DNA from: Cristatella mucedo
Lineage: Eukaryota > Bryozoa > Phylactolaemata > Cristatellidae
Length of the DNA stretch: 64,000 bases
Direction of reading: 5' to 3'
Assembly (NCBI GenBank): GCA_009760855.2
Contig: WPIO01000002.1
Coordinates: forward strand, 8,104,001 to 8,168,000
This document shows positions 22,885 through 34,445 of the stretch, one piece after another; the stretch's first letter is position 1; each line of letters starts with the position of its first letter. Under the pieces are notes generated by a model that was given only the letters and a program-made list of their open reading frames with translations, had not been told where the DNA came from and did no database searches. The position numbers and the translations under genes are program-made.

Positions 22885-25535
22885 CCCATCTGTCTATGGA
22901 TATCTAAACGCTTATTGCTTCGGGCTGCTGGGTCTCCCACGTCGGCGGCTGCCTTAGCTACGCCGGTGAATAGTAACCTGCATGTAAGTTATGATCGTCA
23001 GCAGCTGTTATCGCTTCGTCATCGTAGATCAAATGCATTCCCAGATAGTAATACTGTTGCTAAGACTCGTGAACTATGTATTAACAAAAGAAAAGCACAC
23101 CGTAGCCGCCGCGGTGGCCGGAACCGCCAGGTCAGACGCCGCTCGTTGCGCACGGGAACTTTGAGCTGAGTAACCGCTCGTTTGGTATTCCTAGCATTGT
23201 CTCGTATCGCTCAGCATGTTCCCCCACATGCGTCACTGTAAATCTCTCTAACTTAGTGGTCATCAGGCCTGTTGTAACTACATCGGCCAGACTTAACGCT
23301 TGCCTTTGGAATCCTCGCTCAATGTGCAATAAGCCTCTGGTAATAAGCGACCTTATTTCTAAAAATGGTATCGACCTGCTCGCCCTAACTGAAACTTGGC
23401 TATAATAGATAAACTGCCCGACAATAAAAGACGCAACCCCATCTGGTTTCTCGTTCTTTCACACCCCTAGATCGATCAAAACTGGAGTGGAGTTGCTATT
23501 ATCGTGCGCTCGAAATTCAACTTCAAGCCATTTGCAGTACCCTCGAAGCAGTCTTTTGAATCGTCTTGGTCTCATCCGAAAACAAGCTACGGATAGTGGC
23601 AGTAGTCTATCGTCCACCAGGTACCAAATCCCCCTTTATCTCAGATTTCTCCGATCTCATTTCGATTGTGTGTGCAAGAAATCGATCCTTCCTTGTTATG
23701 GATGATTTCAACGTTCACTTTGATAACTTATCTGACGTTTTCAGCACCGAATTTCTTGCATTGAATGACTCATTGCTTCTTGTGGCTCATGTCCATGGCC
23801 CTACTCACATCAAGAGTCACACACTCGACCAGATTTTCTCATACAACTGCACTTTGTCATCACCAATTATCACCAAATCCTGCTTATCTGACCATATGCA
23901 GATCTCATTCAATCTAAACTGTGTGTCCACCTCCTCCTCTAAAATAACCTGTGAATCGCGAAACCTCAAAACCCTTGACATCGATGCTGTCCGTGCGAGA
24001 TTATCTGCTTCACCTCTGCTGCTCAGTCCTCCCTCCGATCTGTCATCATTGGTAGATAGCTGCAACACGACACTAGCTGACACGCTCGACGAGTTTGTAC
24101 TTCTGACAAAGCGCACTGTGCGCCACCACTTACACGGCCTATGGTTTACCACAGACATTAAACTAGCCAGGTCTACTAAGCACAAGCTTGAAAAAGCTAA
24201 TACAAGATCAGGACTGGCTAGCTATCGACGTGAATATGAGGACTACTGTAGGTCGTACCAATCGATCCTAGCAAAGGCCAAGTTTAGCTTCTATAAAAAA
24301 AAGTGTTGAATCATAGATGCACAATCCAAAAATGCTGATGTCGACGATCAACCATCTCCTCAACCGCTCCCAGATTAGTTCCTTACCTGATGATCCTTGC
24401 GATGATCTAACCGATCGCTTCTCTCGATTCTTTGTGCAGAAGATAAACAAGATCAGGGAATCCATCCCTGGGATGACAACATCCCCACTAGAATGCTGTT
24501 CCCCGATTCCTGGCTGCACCTCAATGTCTACATTTAAGCAGGTCACCAGTGATCTAGTCCTGAAGTTCGTATCTCAATCAAAGAAGGCAACAAGTCCTCT
24601 GGACCCTATTCCCACTGTCCTGCTACTACGTTGCATTGATCTGCTGCTGCCATGCATAACTAACATCATTAATATGTCATTAGCCTCAAGTCATGTCCCA
24701 GCACCTTTCAAAAAAGCTGTAGTCAGGCTACTTCTCAAGAAAGCGACACTAGATCAAGAGAACTTAAGCAACTACCACACAGTCTCCCTTCTACCATTCC
24801 TATCAAAGACACTGGAACGGGTCATGGCTGATCAGCTGAACTCATATATTTAAACTTCCAACTTTGCTAGTAAGTTCCAGTCTGGCTGTAGAGCTAATCA
24901 CTCCTCAGAGTCAGCATTGCTTTGGGTATACAACGACCTACTTAGGAATGCAGACATGGGTAGAGTGTCTTTGCTTGTTTTGCTTGATCTTTCGGCAGCT
25001 CTTGATACCATTGATCACAAAGTTCTTCTAGAGCGCCTCTCATCTCGCCTGGGCATCACTGGCACTGCTCTGCAGTGGTTCAGGTCCTATCTCAGTGGGA
25101 GACTCCAGAGTATTGACGTGAATGGACAAAGATAATCTGAAGTACCTCTGAAATATGGAGTACCTCAGGGCTCCATGCTAGATCTGGTTCTTTTCACGTT
25201 TGTACTCTCCCTCTTGCTGATGTGATTGACAAGCACAATCTAGGCTTTCACTTCTATGCAGATGACACTCAGTTGTACCTTTGCTTTGATCCCTCCCAGC
25301 CTTCGAGCACCTCAAATTCATGTGCTTGTGCATGCTGACACTGTGCATGCTGCCACTAACCACACTTGCATGCTGACCCTGTGCATGTCACCCCTAACAA
25401 TGTTATTCATGTTGTTTATCAGGCATGACATTACTCACCATTCAGTCGCGTTTCCCTTTGCAGCAAATGTAAAGCACCTAGAAAGAGATTGAGTTCTCTG
25501 AGGGCGCTTTATGAAGTGCATTATTATAATCATTA
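22885..25535 (+). mobile_element. LINE-A, nearly full length with internal deletion and stops
   Basis: This is a non-LTR retrotransposon of L2/CR1-like appearance. An apurinic-type endonuclease region comes first: LLALTETWL at about 23380, VVYRPPGT, DDFNVHFD, and LSDHMQISF. A reverse transcriptase follows with LLPFLSKTLERVMADQL, LDLSAALDTIDHKVL, YGVPQGSM and YADDTQLYL (25255). Several stops and frame changes break it. After SSTSNS near 25318 the rest of the RT is deleted and the text jumps to the 3' region. The 3' tail is AAAGCACCTAGAAAGAGATT, then GAGGGCGCTTTATGAAGTGC and ATTATT repeats. The same 5' start wording (TCTATGGATATCTAAACGC) recurs at 45.9 kb, so the 5' end is probably real. Confidence 0.9.
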
Positions 25536-25769
25536 TTATCTGCCTTACGTAGCGGACGTTGCACAAGTAAAGATAACAATAAGAATGCTAACGGGAAATT
25601 TGAAAGGAACACTGGAGAGTACAATCTCTTTTCAGGCACTTTACAGCTCGGTGCAAAAGAAGCCCAGAGCTAATGAAAGCAAGAAGCGAGCTTGGACAAG
25701 CTTGCTAGCAAAGGCGCACAGTAGGCCGCACGGGGCAGCCGGTTAGCAGGATGCCTAGTTAGTAATACG

Positions 25770-26239
25770 TTCTGAATAGTGCTCAGGTAAGCGCGCACAG
25801 AACGCCGTAAGATGGAGGCTCCCAGGAAAAAAGGTGAAAGCTGATTCCACAGCCTCGTCTGCATAGCGGCAGACAAATAGCCTTGCCGGCTATCGCCACT
25901 ACCAGCAGTGGATAATACAGGATCTCCCGCTGCAGAACCAAGGCCCGCCACATAGGTCGTAAAAAGCGAGCACCTGGAGGAAGACCCAGGGGAGAGCGGA
26001 GCCGGTGCGTCGTCATCTGAGACTTTAGGGGTGCAAAGTCAATGCCGGACGCGACAGAAGCCGGAAGCCAACTCCAGACTTCCGGTAAGGACGATTTGAA
26101 CGTGCGAGGACCAACCGGCTCCAATTTAATGCGACGAGCAGCGAGACGACTGGACTCAGACGAGCGGGAGGAGCGAAGAGCACAATAGAGGAGCAGCAAG
26201 ATTGGGTTGTTCGGTGCAATCGAGTGAGATTACCTGTTG

Positions 26240-26335
<96 letters not shown>

Positions 26336-26372
26336 GACAGAGAGAGAGAGACAGAGAGAGAGACAGAGAGAC

Positions 26373-26419
<47 letters not shown>

Positions 26420-26567
26420 GAGAGAGAGACAGAGAGACAGAGAGACAGAGAGAGACTGAGACAGAGACAGAGACAGAGAGACAGAGAGAGACAGAGAGAG
26501 ACAGAGAGAGACAGAGAGAGACAGAGACAGAGACAGAGACATAGATACAGATACAGACAGATAGACA

Positions 26568-26603
<36 letters not shown>

Positions 26604-26790
26604 TGCGAATACAGAGACAGAGAGAGACAGAGCAAGACACACATACACAGAAATAGAGATAGAGAGACAGAGACAGAGATAGAGACAGAGTCATGAAGTC
26701 AATTCAACGTTCTACAGGAAGCCAGCGAAGCTCAGGGCGACGTGGTACGATGTGGCGGCTACGCCATATGATCGAACAGAGAGCAGGCCG
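25770..26790 (-). mobile_element. LINE-C reverse-transcriptase C-terminus split by a microsatellite
   Basis: On the minus strand, near 26700-26770, ELRWLPVER followed by IDFMT resembles the [14 protein letters not shown] region of LINEs. Beyond the GA/CT array, RRIKLEPVGPRTFKSSLPEV with WSWLP and FKSQMTTHRL (26130-26000) resembles their [17 protein letters not shown] and FKRNLKTHLF end. The wording differs clearly from LINE-A and LINE-B. Stops are present. Confidence 0.6.
26242..26692. repeat. Giant compound (GA)n/(GACA)n/(CA)n microsatellite
   Basis: About 450 bp: pure GA, then GACA- and GAGACA-type units, then about 30 bp of CA, then degenerate GATA/GACA units. It sits inside a LINE-C fragment. 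Confidence 0.98.
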
Positions 26791-26799
26791 GTGGATTGG

Positions 26800-27254
26800 C
26801 ACTTTGGCTTTGGTTTAGGTGACGCTCCTGTTACGGACATGGCACCGCCACTAAGTGCGACTGAATTTGTCGGAGTCTCTAGCACGCTGCCATTAATTTC
26901 GCTCAGTTACGGTCCGCGATTGCGGCTAAGTAGCCGTGCCCAGCGCTGCCGGCTCTACCCTCGCCCCGCCCCTCACTGCACCGAGACTCGGTTGACAGTG
27001 CTGCTGCAAACTCATAGAGAAAGAAAAAGTTGCCCGCCTGCGCAGAGCAACCGTCCGCTGCTTTGTCGCGAATGGCGCGCGACGCAGCAGCTGGGCACCA
27101 GGCGAGTCGGGCGAGTGACGCCACATCCACGCCTATTGCTCCGCCGCCTTGCTGGAGGTCCGGTCGTTGCGACGCGGAAAACGTGCATGCTGCGAGGCCA
27201 AATCAAACGAGCAACGGAGGAAAGGGATTGCGAATAATCGAGGAAACAAGAGAA

Positions 27255-27311
<57 letters not shown>

Positions 27312-28880
27312 AGCGGCGGAAGTAGTAGCATGATGGCACGGCAACGTTAGAACTCGGTAGCTGCTGCCGTAGGTTTCGCTTGTGCTCCGACTCGTCGTTT
27401 TGTTTTTTAAATATCGCGCGCTTCTCGGAAAATGGCTCAATAAAGTGAGAAAACCCGCAGCGTTGCTTTGCGTGGACGGGTAAGCCTGCCCCGCGGCCAA
27501 ACAGGCCGCGGCAGTGGGCGCGGGCCGGCATTGCTGAACTGCGAATGCAGTCTCGCGAAGGTGCCCGTGGGCGGTGACGTAAGCAGCGCGCAGGCGCGCA
27601 GGTGCCGCTCGCTCGGGCCGGCTAGCTCGCGCGCGGCGCTCGCCCGTGCTCGCACGCTGCGCGCGTTTCGTCCGCGGTCGAGTGTGCCGTGCCGCCGGCC
27701 TACCGCGGCACGGCCGGAGTGAGCCGTCGCAGTCTCGGTCGCCGCTCCGGGGAGGAATTGAGGCGAGGGCTTCGCGCGCGGCGGCAGGCAAAGAAAGTAT
27801 CTGTCTGTCTATCTATCGCGTGCCCTCGTCGTCATCGTCGGAAGTGCCGCGGTTTCCCGACGACCCTCGACGCTGCTTTTGGTAGCATCGTCGGTCCGCG
27901 CAAATAGATGTCGCTGTGCGAGCGCGCGCGGCTGGAGCTTCGAGAGCAAATTCGCTTCGATGCAAATTGCAGATACGAAACCTGCGCCTCTCGGCGCCCT
28001 CGCGCGAGGCTGGACTCGCAACGTTCGTCTGCTCGACGAAGTAAAGAGACTCGGACCGCCGCGCGATCCGGAATGCGTCGCGCGGCGACTAAGAGGCTCT
28101 CCGCTGAAGGCTGCCACGCGGCCACGCGGCGGCCGGCGCGCATTTCGCCCTTTCCGGAACGTTGAGGACCGGACCAGTCGCCAGCGACGACCTTACAGAA
28201 ACCTGGCTGGGCGACGGCCGCGAGCCCAGTCAGCAGATTCCTGTTCGCGGACAAAAGGTGACTCACCGCTGCCGGGTTACGCGGCGACGACGGCTGCGGC
28301 AGCGCATCTCCTTACCGGAAGCGGACTCGTTCGCCGCGTAGCGCGACATCGACTACAGCGCGACTGGCGGCAGTCCGATTACTCCGCCCCACCCTCGGCG
28401 CCTCGCGCGGAGGAGGCATGTAGACGCACGGTGGCGGGCGGGTGCGGAAGAGACCAACGAGCCCAGTCGAATCGATAGTTTCGCTTTCAACGTGCTCGGA
28501 AAAGCTGCCTGAGAGGCGAAAACTAAGGCGAAGGCGGTTACGTAAGCGTCGACTCAAGCCCGCCGAAGCGTCGAGAAGCCGCCGAGGCAGGCGGTGCTTC
28601 CGGCGACCTCGGGCTACTCCCACTCTGCAGTTTCCGCGATCGGGAACTACGGGCGTGGCTGCTGACGCGCGATTATGCGCCACGAGCAGCCGACTTTGAA
28701 CTGAGAGTCGCTCGTGAAATAGCCACGATCAGCTGCGACGGCTTCTGAGCTGCGCGATACATAGTTATGAACGGAAGGAGATTATTTCACGTCTCGCCGC
28801 CTGGCGACCGAGGGCGAGGTCATTAAGCTTTAAGGCGCAATCAGGCTTGCTTGGTCGTTAGGTTATTCCTGCGGTAGGAA
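26800..28880. other. CpG-dense stretch without a recognisable gene
   Basis: Very rich in CpG and GC between about 26.9 and 28.7 kb, so long frames occur by chance in several phases on both strands. No domain, signal peptide or paired splice site was recognised. It could be a CpG-island promoter or first exon for a neighbouring gene outside what I can identify. Confidence 0.4.
27250..27310. repeat. (GA)n microsatellite
   Basis: About 60 bp of GA with one AGCG interruption, inside the CpG-dense stretch. Confidence 0.97.
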
Positions 28881-28889
28881 AGCTTCAGG

Positions 28890-29545
28890 AAGTTAGTGGC
28901 CATCAAAGTACTAATACGTCAATGCAGATTGCAGTTGGAGGCAAGCAGATCGGGTGCAAAGCGAGTCGGATGCTGAGTAAGGCTGAGTGGGTCAAAGGGC
29001 AGATAGAGCTGAGCGTCGTTGAGGCGTGGAAATGAAAGCCGAGCTGTTTTTTTGTCGATGCAATCAGCCTTATAAAGGGTAAAGTTTTCATAGTGAAAAG
29101 AGGTTGGCCCTAAGACTAAACCCGTGCATTGCTAATACTTTTCTAGCGTACTGCCTATCGCGAATGTGCTCGCCTGTGCTTCCTCAGCGGTCATTTATTT
29201 GTGGGCTTTTATAAGCGCTATTCCTAAGCTTATCATTGCAAAATACAGCGGTGTACGCCTGCTTAAGTACTGTTGACCTTTTCATTTATTTGATGAATGG
29301 TACGTAGTATTGTGTTCGTCGCCGCAGTGCTGGCTTAGACCGAACCCTGAAGCATCGCGTACTTTATCGAGTCTCCGAATGAGCACGTGGCCACGTATCT
29401 CTCACTGAGGTAGGACAACTCAGTTTCTCGAAAGTGGTGAATAAGCGCGCGATGAGGCGCCAGCGGGAGCTGCCGCCGGTCAATTGTGTCAAATGCTTCG
29501 GAGAGATCTGGGAGAACTAGCAGAAAGGTCATTATCAGCATTGAT
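28890..29545 (-). mobile_element. Degenerate LINE reverse-transcriptase fragment
   Basis: The minus strand at 29541-29335 reads LVLPDLSEAFDTIDRRQL and ends with SYLSER and AMLQGSV, matching the [18 protein letters not shown] and GVPQGSV blocks of LINE RTs. Further downstream (about 29050-28920) another frame reads DAQLYLPFDP, matching the ADDTQLYL block. About 240 bp between them is rearranged. Confidence 0.7.
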
Positions 29546-29942
29546 CAGAAAGGTTCCTGTAAACCCGCAGCTGAACATTTGGTGAATTCTAAATTCAGAT
29601 GAAGGTTTCTAGAAAGATCTGCTGTACTGACGTAATCGCATAGCTGGTTGCCCAGCACTCTAGACAAGGGTGAGTAAATACCCCACGGGAGGATTTGCTA
29701 AGACAGGCGAAGCTACTCGTCATATTTCGGCATTCTTTCTCGAGGATCGTGACAAACGCTGGAGGCCTCACTTGACCCGCGAAAACGGAAAAACATCCCT
29801 GAAAGATGCGACGGGAAATTGCTACTCGAAATTGTGCTTTGCAATTGCTAGTCACTGCGGCTGACAAACATTAGGAGCAATATTTATTCATTGTTAATAC
29901 AGTTTTACTGTGCTCTTTCGCTGTATGTTAGAAAATAAATTA

Positions 29943-30032
29943 ACTATGAAGTTTCATTGCCCTTGAGCTGGTTGTAACTCACCGACCACTCAAGATGCTA
30001 CTAATAAATTAATAAATATTTATTATATCGGT

Positions 30033-30075
<43 letters not shown>

Positions 30076-30262
30076 ACATATATATGTATATGTATATATG
30101 TGTATATCTTTCATAGTCTTCTGCTAGAAGGATTCATGATGGTATAATATACATTTATATATAACCGATATAATATATATATAAATATATATATTTATTT
30201 AGTCGCAGTTTCTTGAGTGGTCGGTGAGTAGAACCAGCTTATGGGCAATCAAACTTCATTGC
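29943..30262. mobile_element. Foldback element with about 52-bp inverted arms
   Basis: The left arm 29943-29995 contains GCTGGTTGTAACTCACCGAC. The right arm 30211-30262 is its reverse complement with roughly seven differences, and both share CTCACCGACCACTCAAGA. Between them lie AT-rich inverted stretches (TATATCGGT against ACCGATATA) and CA/TA repeats. No coding capacity. A MITE or foldback transposon is likely. Confidence 0.7.
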
Positions 30263-32209
30263 TCATTGTCCTTTCACGATGGTATACTATATATTATACC
30301 ATTGTGAACCCTTTGTAGCGAGAGACTAGGAAGAATAGACCTGCTATCGCTCAGCCAGACAGTCCTCTATCCATCGGCAAGTTGGCACACGGCTCTGAGC
30401 TCGCGAAGATAAGCGGATCGTTTTCAGAAGGGAGCAGCAAATCAGAGAGCGCGAATGTCGTTATTGATCCAGATGCAAATTCCTTAGGCGGAACTGAGCA
30501 GAGAAATCCCGACTGCAAAATCAGCCAAAAAGACCTCAGCGGCTTTCATCAGAAATCTCGGTCTCGCCAAGTCCAGTGAAACAATTTCGAGGTCTACGCT
30601 GAAGGTCAATGTGAGCATTTAGGATAGAAGCATGCGAGAAGCAGAGCAGAAGAAGACTGAAGAAGACGAGCAGGAGGAGGAGGAGGAGGAGGAGCTTTCT
30701 GCATGGCTCCATTCTCTCCTGCTTCTTCACCGTTAAGATTTTTGTACCGCGTCTTTTACTACCGTACTTTTAAACGCGACCAGTCTTTCAAAGACAAAAG
30801 GAATCTCTTATGACCAGACCGAGTGGCACGTAGTTATTGGCAACTCTTTTAGGAGTTTCGTAGCCATGCTGCTCCAAAGTGGGAGAGGGCACCATCTCTC
30901 CTTCTGGCTCACGCTGCGCAATTCTAAAATGATTACAACAGCACTAAGAGCTTGGTGGACGCCTTGGGGTGCGATGATTTCGGCTGAGCGGCTATTGAAT
31001 ACTTCAAATTGACGGTATTCCTGATGGGTCTCCAAGGTGCTCAGTTTCCCTGGTGTATTTGGGACAGCAGGAAAGCAGTGCGCATGACTAAAGGCGAGAC
31101 TGGGCATGGCTGACCGAGTTATACCCGGGTAGCAACAAAGCTAACTAGGAACCACTGCTGGACATAGGAAAATTCTGAAGCCACCATTGCGCATCGAATT
31201 TGGCGATGTGAAGCACTTTTTCGCTACTCCCAGCGAGAAGTCATCGGCCTTATAAACTTGCGATACTTCTTCCCTCAAACGTCTCATGCAAAGGACGAAT
31301 TCGACGTCTTTAAAAGACCGAAGATTAAGAAAATCGTTAAGCGCTCTGAATTCCTCAACAAGAACCCCCCCCCCCCCCCGGTTAAAAGAAAGGTGCTTGG
31401 AAAAGCTTCGGCTTCGGAGTGAGCGGGGCTGCTGAGGCTTCCGTAGCAATTACAGGCTGGAAACTTGGCAGAGAGCGGGTTAAGAATGAGGTGAAAAGCT
31501 ACGGGGCAGAGTGGCAAACTGCAAGATGGCCTTTCAGCCGGTTTATCCTTGATGTTCATCTTGAAAAACTCAGGGAGAGCGGCGAGGCTTACAAGAATGA
31601 ACAAGGCAAGCGCATCTACCATCACGTGTACTGACTGGCCTTAGAACGCCTCTGCCCAGGAGACAATAACGATATTGATTTGGTATCGTATTAATACGGA
31701 ACAGCTATAACGATAAACGTGATAATTGACTAAATTTTGGAGCCTATTCTTGAAACAAACTGAAAGTCTAACGGTAAATCTTTAACTACTGCTCAAAGAA
31801 TTGGCGATTGTTTTTATTGTAGTTTTATTATAATGCACGCTAATTTATTTAAATTTATTTTCTATTTGAAATTTTAATTAGTTTATTTTTTGTCTGGCTA
31901 ACGAGTAGTGAACAAAAACCAAAAGTTTGTTTGTCTTCTCGTTTGTATTTAGAAATTTAAATTTATCACGGTCGTGGTTACAAAAATGTTTTGCAGGAAA
32001 TAATTGCTGGCGGCCCTTTTCTTTACCTTAGAGGTATAAGCAATTAGTTAATAGCGCTAGCTACCAAGGAAAAATGCGCTGCGTAGTTTTATTTTGTTGC
32101 ATACGATTTTCTATCGATTTTCTTTGTTCGGTAATGAGCTTCAGTATTTGATAGCGAACGCACTGGAGAAACAATCTCAGTATTTGAGGTTTTTCGAGTC
32201 ACAACTAAA
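30263..32209. other. Unassigned AT-rich stretch
   Basis: A small palindrome (30276-30308) and a C13 run near 31367-31379 are the only structures seen. Frames of up to 113 codons on the minus strand (31284-31625) and 65 on the plus strand (30382-30579) have no motif I recognise. Large parts from 31650 are AT-rich without frames. Confidence 0.4.
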
Positions 32210-32700
32210 CGACTTGAGTCAGAAGAGAGGGTGGCACAATGCCCAGTCCGTAGCCCGAATTAAATGAATTAAGGGATATACTTTTGAGTGACAGTATTTC
32301 GAATTCAAATTCGGCGCTGGATGTAATGCCAGTGCAGGTCAACAAGAAAAGGTACAGTATGGCAATTTGCAAAGGCAAGCCTGGCAGGCGAGTCGTGTGC
32401 TAACTGCAAGCGTATTACTTTCGAGCACGTAGACCTACGAGTGATGAGTTATAAAAGTCTAGACGGGGGATGACAAAATGCATGGATTGTTTTGGCTGCA
32501 CTTATTCTCTCCAAGGAGATCGGAGTTTAGGAAATTTTACATAGTTCAAAGTTGGCAGACTTGGCAAGGGAGCTGATGCGATAACCTAGTGAAAGGTCAC
32601 GTCGTAACAGGAAGGAGACCCAGATTCGGAGCAAGAGAAATGCTACCCGAGTTCAGCTTGAGCATTATGCCAATCGCTGAAACATCCACGTAATACAGGA
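32210..32700 (-). mobile_element. Very degenerate LINE RT fragment
   Basis: On the minus strand VDLHWHYIQRRI appears where LINE-A has [12 protein letters not shown], in the same relative order as other C-terminal blocks. Many stops are present. The assignment is by resemblance only. Confidence 0.4.
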
Positions 32701-33590
32701 AAGGCCGCATCCCGCATAGAAGCCGGAATGTCTAGAGCTGGCCCGCATCACCAATGATCATTGAAGTCATTTAAGAAGCAAGCGGATTTCCCTTTTATTT
32801 GATAAGCTTTCATAAGGAAATTTATTTACAGAAAGTGCGTAAGATGTGTGCCGAGCTCATTTGCTTACGGAGATAAGTGTTTACAGACTGCCGAAGCTTC
32901 TTTATCTACTCACCAGGACCATTCTAGTTTGATCGGACTCAACATGAATTCAGTGTAGCCATTCAAATGTGTCCACGGTCATTTTTCATTTAAATAAAAC
33001 TATTAGAAATGCTACTCCCGCCAGCGTTACTATCGTTAAACAATGCTAAAAAAATTACCATATCACAGTTGAACCAATCCGCAACAGTCCCAAGGGCAGA
33101 AAGAAAATTATCACGCGTCAGAGCGGGACGCCAGTGACACATTTGAACAAGATGATAAGGCATTCATTGGTGTAAGTCCATCTACGTGATTTTTTCGGAA
33201 GTAGTCTGAAGCTTCATCAAAAAGGTGCCGCGCTCAATTCGTTATGAGCGTGCTTTCTTACCAATCGTGCTCATCACCTCATGGCTCCCATAGAGACCCG
33301 AGTCTTGTCTCCATTTGAAACCTTGCCGATCTTTGCCAAATGTCCGGACGTGTCATTTATTTTCTTTTGAGGATATTCTTGCCTTCATTTTGGCAGATTA
33401 ATCATCCAGATCTTTGAAGCTGTCTTGTTGATGCAATTCCAAACCTCCAGAGCTGCGATACGTCAATGACAATAGTCCCACAATCTTGTCAGCCTGAGAG
33501 TACACAGGCCAAGAACGTCCATCGCAGCGGACAACAAAACACGAGTTTTTTTATAACTACAGATAAAGGGAGGATTGATCTTCCTGAATA

Positions 33591-33740
33591 TTAGAAATTT
33601 TTTAATGATGGCTTCATTCCACAAAACGTGAAGCGGATCTCTAGGTTGTGTGATCTTCCGCAGAATTTGTTACTCAGCTAATTAAAGTCGCAGTGTTGCT
33701 GTAAAAAATTATGGTCGTACTTATCGATACAACTAATAAG
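33591..33740. repeat. 150-bp dispersed direct repeat, copy 1
   Basis: Contains TAGGTTGTGTGATCTTCCGC and CTCAGCTAATTAAAGTC. The same block recurs at 36676-36838 with about 10 percent differences. No protein or terminal repeats recognised. Confidence 0.85.
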
Positions 33741-34099
33741 TGCAAAGTTCCAACTGAGGCAGATTGTTCATATTGACACAAAGAAATAATATTTGCCTGC
33801 CGCAATCTTATCGCTGGCAGATAGGCGCCTGATTCAAAATACTTACATTTTTTTCGTCTGATCTCTGGTAAATTAACCTGCACTCATTCATCAGCAAGCA
33901 GGATTCCCACCGACTTCGAAGCCTCGTCTCTCACACTAATGCAAATTCACTTACTCGCTCGAGCTTCGCTCACTGAAATAATTTCTTCTCAAGCTTCACG
34001 TTAAATTAAAAATCTTCCTACTCTCGCCGCTTAGCTGGGCCTGCAATCAGTTTTTATTCTCGAAAAGCATCTTAATTTTAAATTTCTCGGCAAACCTAG

Positions 34100-34245
34100 A
34101 GCTGGTTTGGTCTAGCGGTTAAGGTGCTCGCCCCGACCAAGGTCTGACTGAGGTCGTGGGCTCGAGCCCCGAGGCATATGTGAAGCGCCTGAATAGAGAC
34201 TAAGTTCTCTTGGGTTGCTATATAAATGAATTATATACCGAAAAT
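34100..34245 (+). mobile_element. SINE-1 (tRNA-derived), plus-strand copy
   Basis: Reads GAGCTGGTTTGGTCTAGCGG with TTAAGGTGC following (A box), GGTCGTGGGCTCGAGCCCC (B box), then AAGCGCCTGAATAGAGACTA and TTGCTATATAAATGAATTAT as tail. This is the clearest copy for defining the element's orientation. Confidence 0.85.
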
Positions 34246-34374
34246 ATATAAATGAATTATATATAGATCACGACGACCACACCACTGAATTGAGTAAAAT
34301 TCAAGAAACACAGCTAAAAACCAACATGTTCTTAAGAGCAATCTTCTTCCATGTAAATCATCCTTTACGGCATT

Positions 34375-34445
34375 GCAAATATGTAAAGTGCCCATAAAGA
34401 GATTAATTCTCTGATGGCGCTATACAAATATATCATTATTATTAG
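34375..34445 (+). mobile_element. LINE-A 3' tail only
   Basis: Short 5'-truncated copy: ATGTAAAGTGCCCATAAAGA, TTAATTCTCTGATGGCGCTA, ending in an ATTATT run. Confidence 0.7.

Noticed and set aside
26025..26694. Several 100-200-codon frames of Leu-Ser or Arg-Glu repeats
   Set aside because: Pure products of the GA/CT microsatellite.
27012..28683. Multiple Arg/Ala-rich frames on both strands
   Set aside because: Expected from CpG-rich composition. No motif, splice pattern or start context singles one out.
33060..33330. A minus-strand segment with CHWRPALTRDNFLSALG-like text
   Set aside because: It looked like a possible exon, but stops lie close on both sides and no family was recognised.
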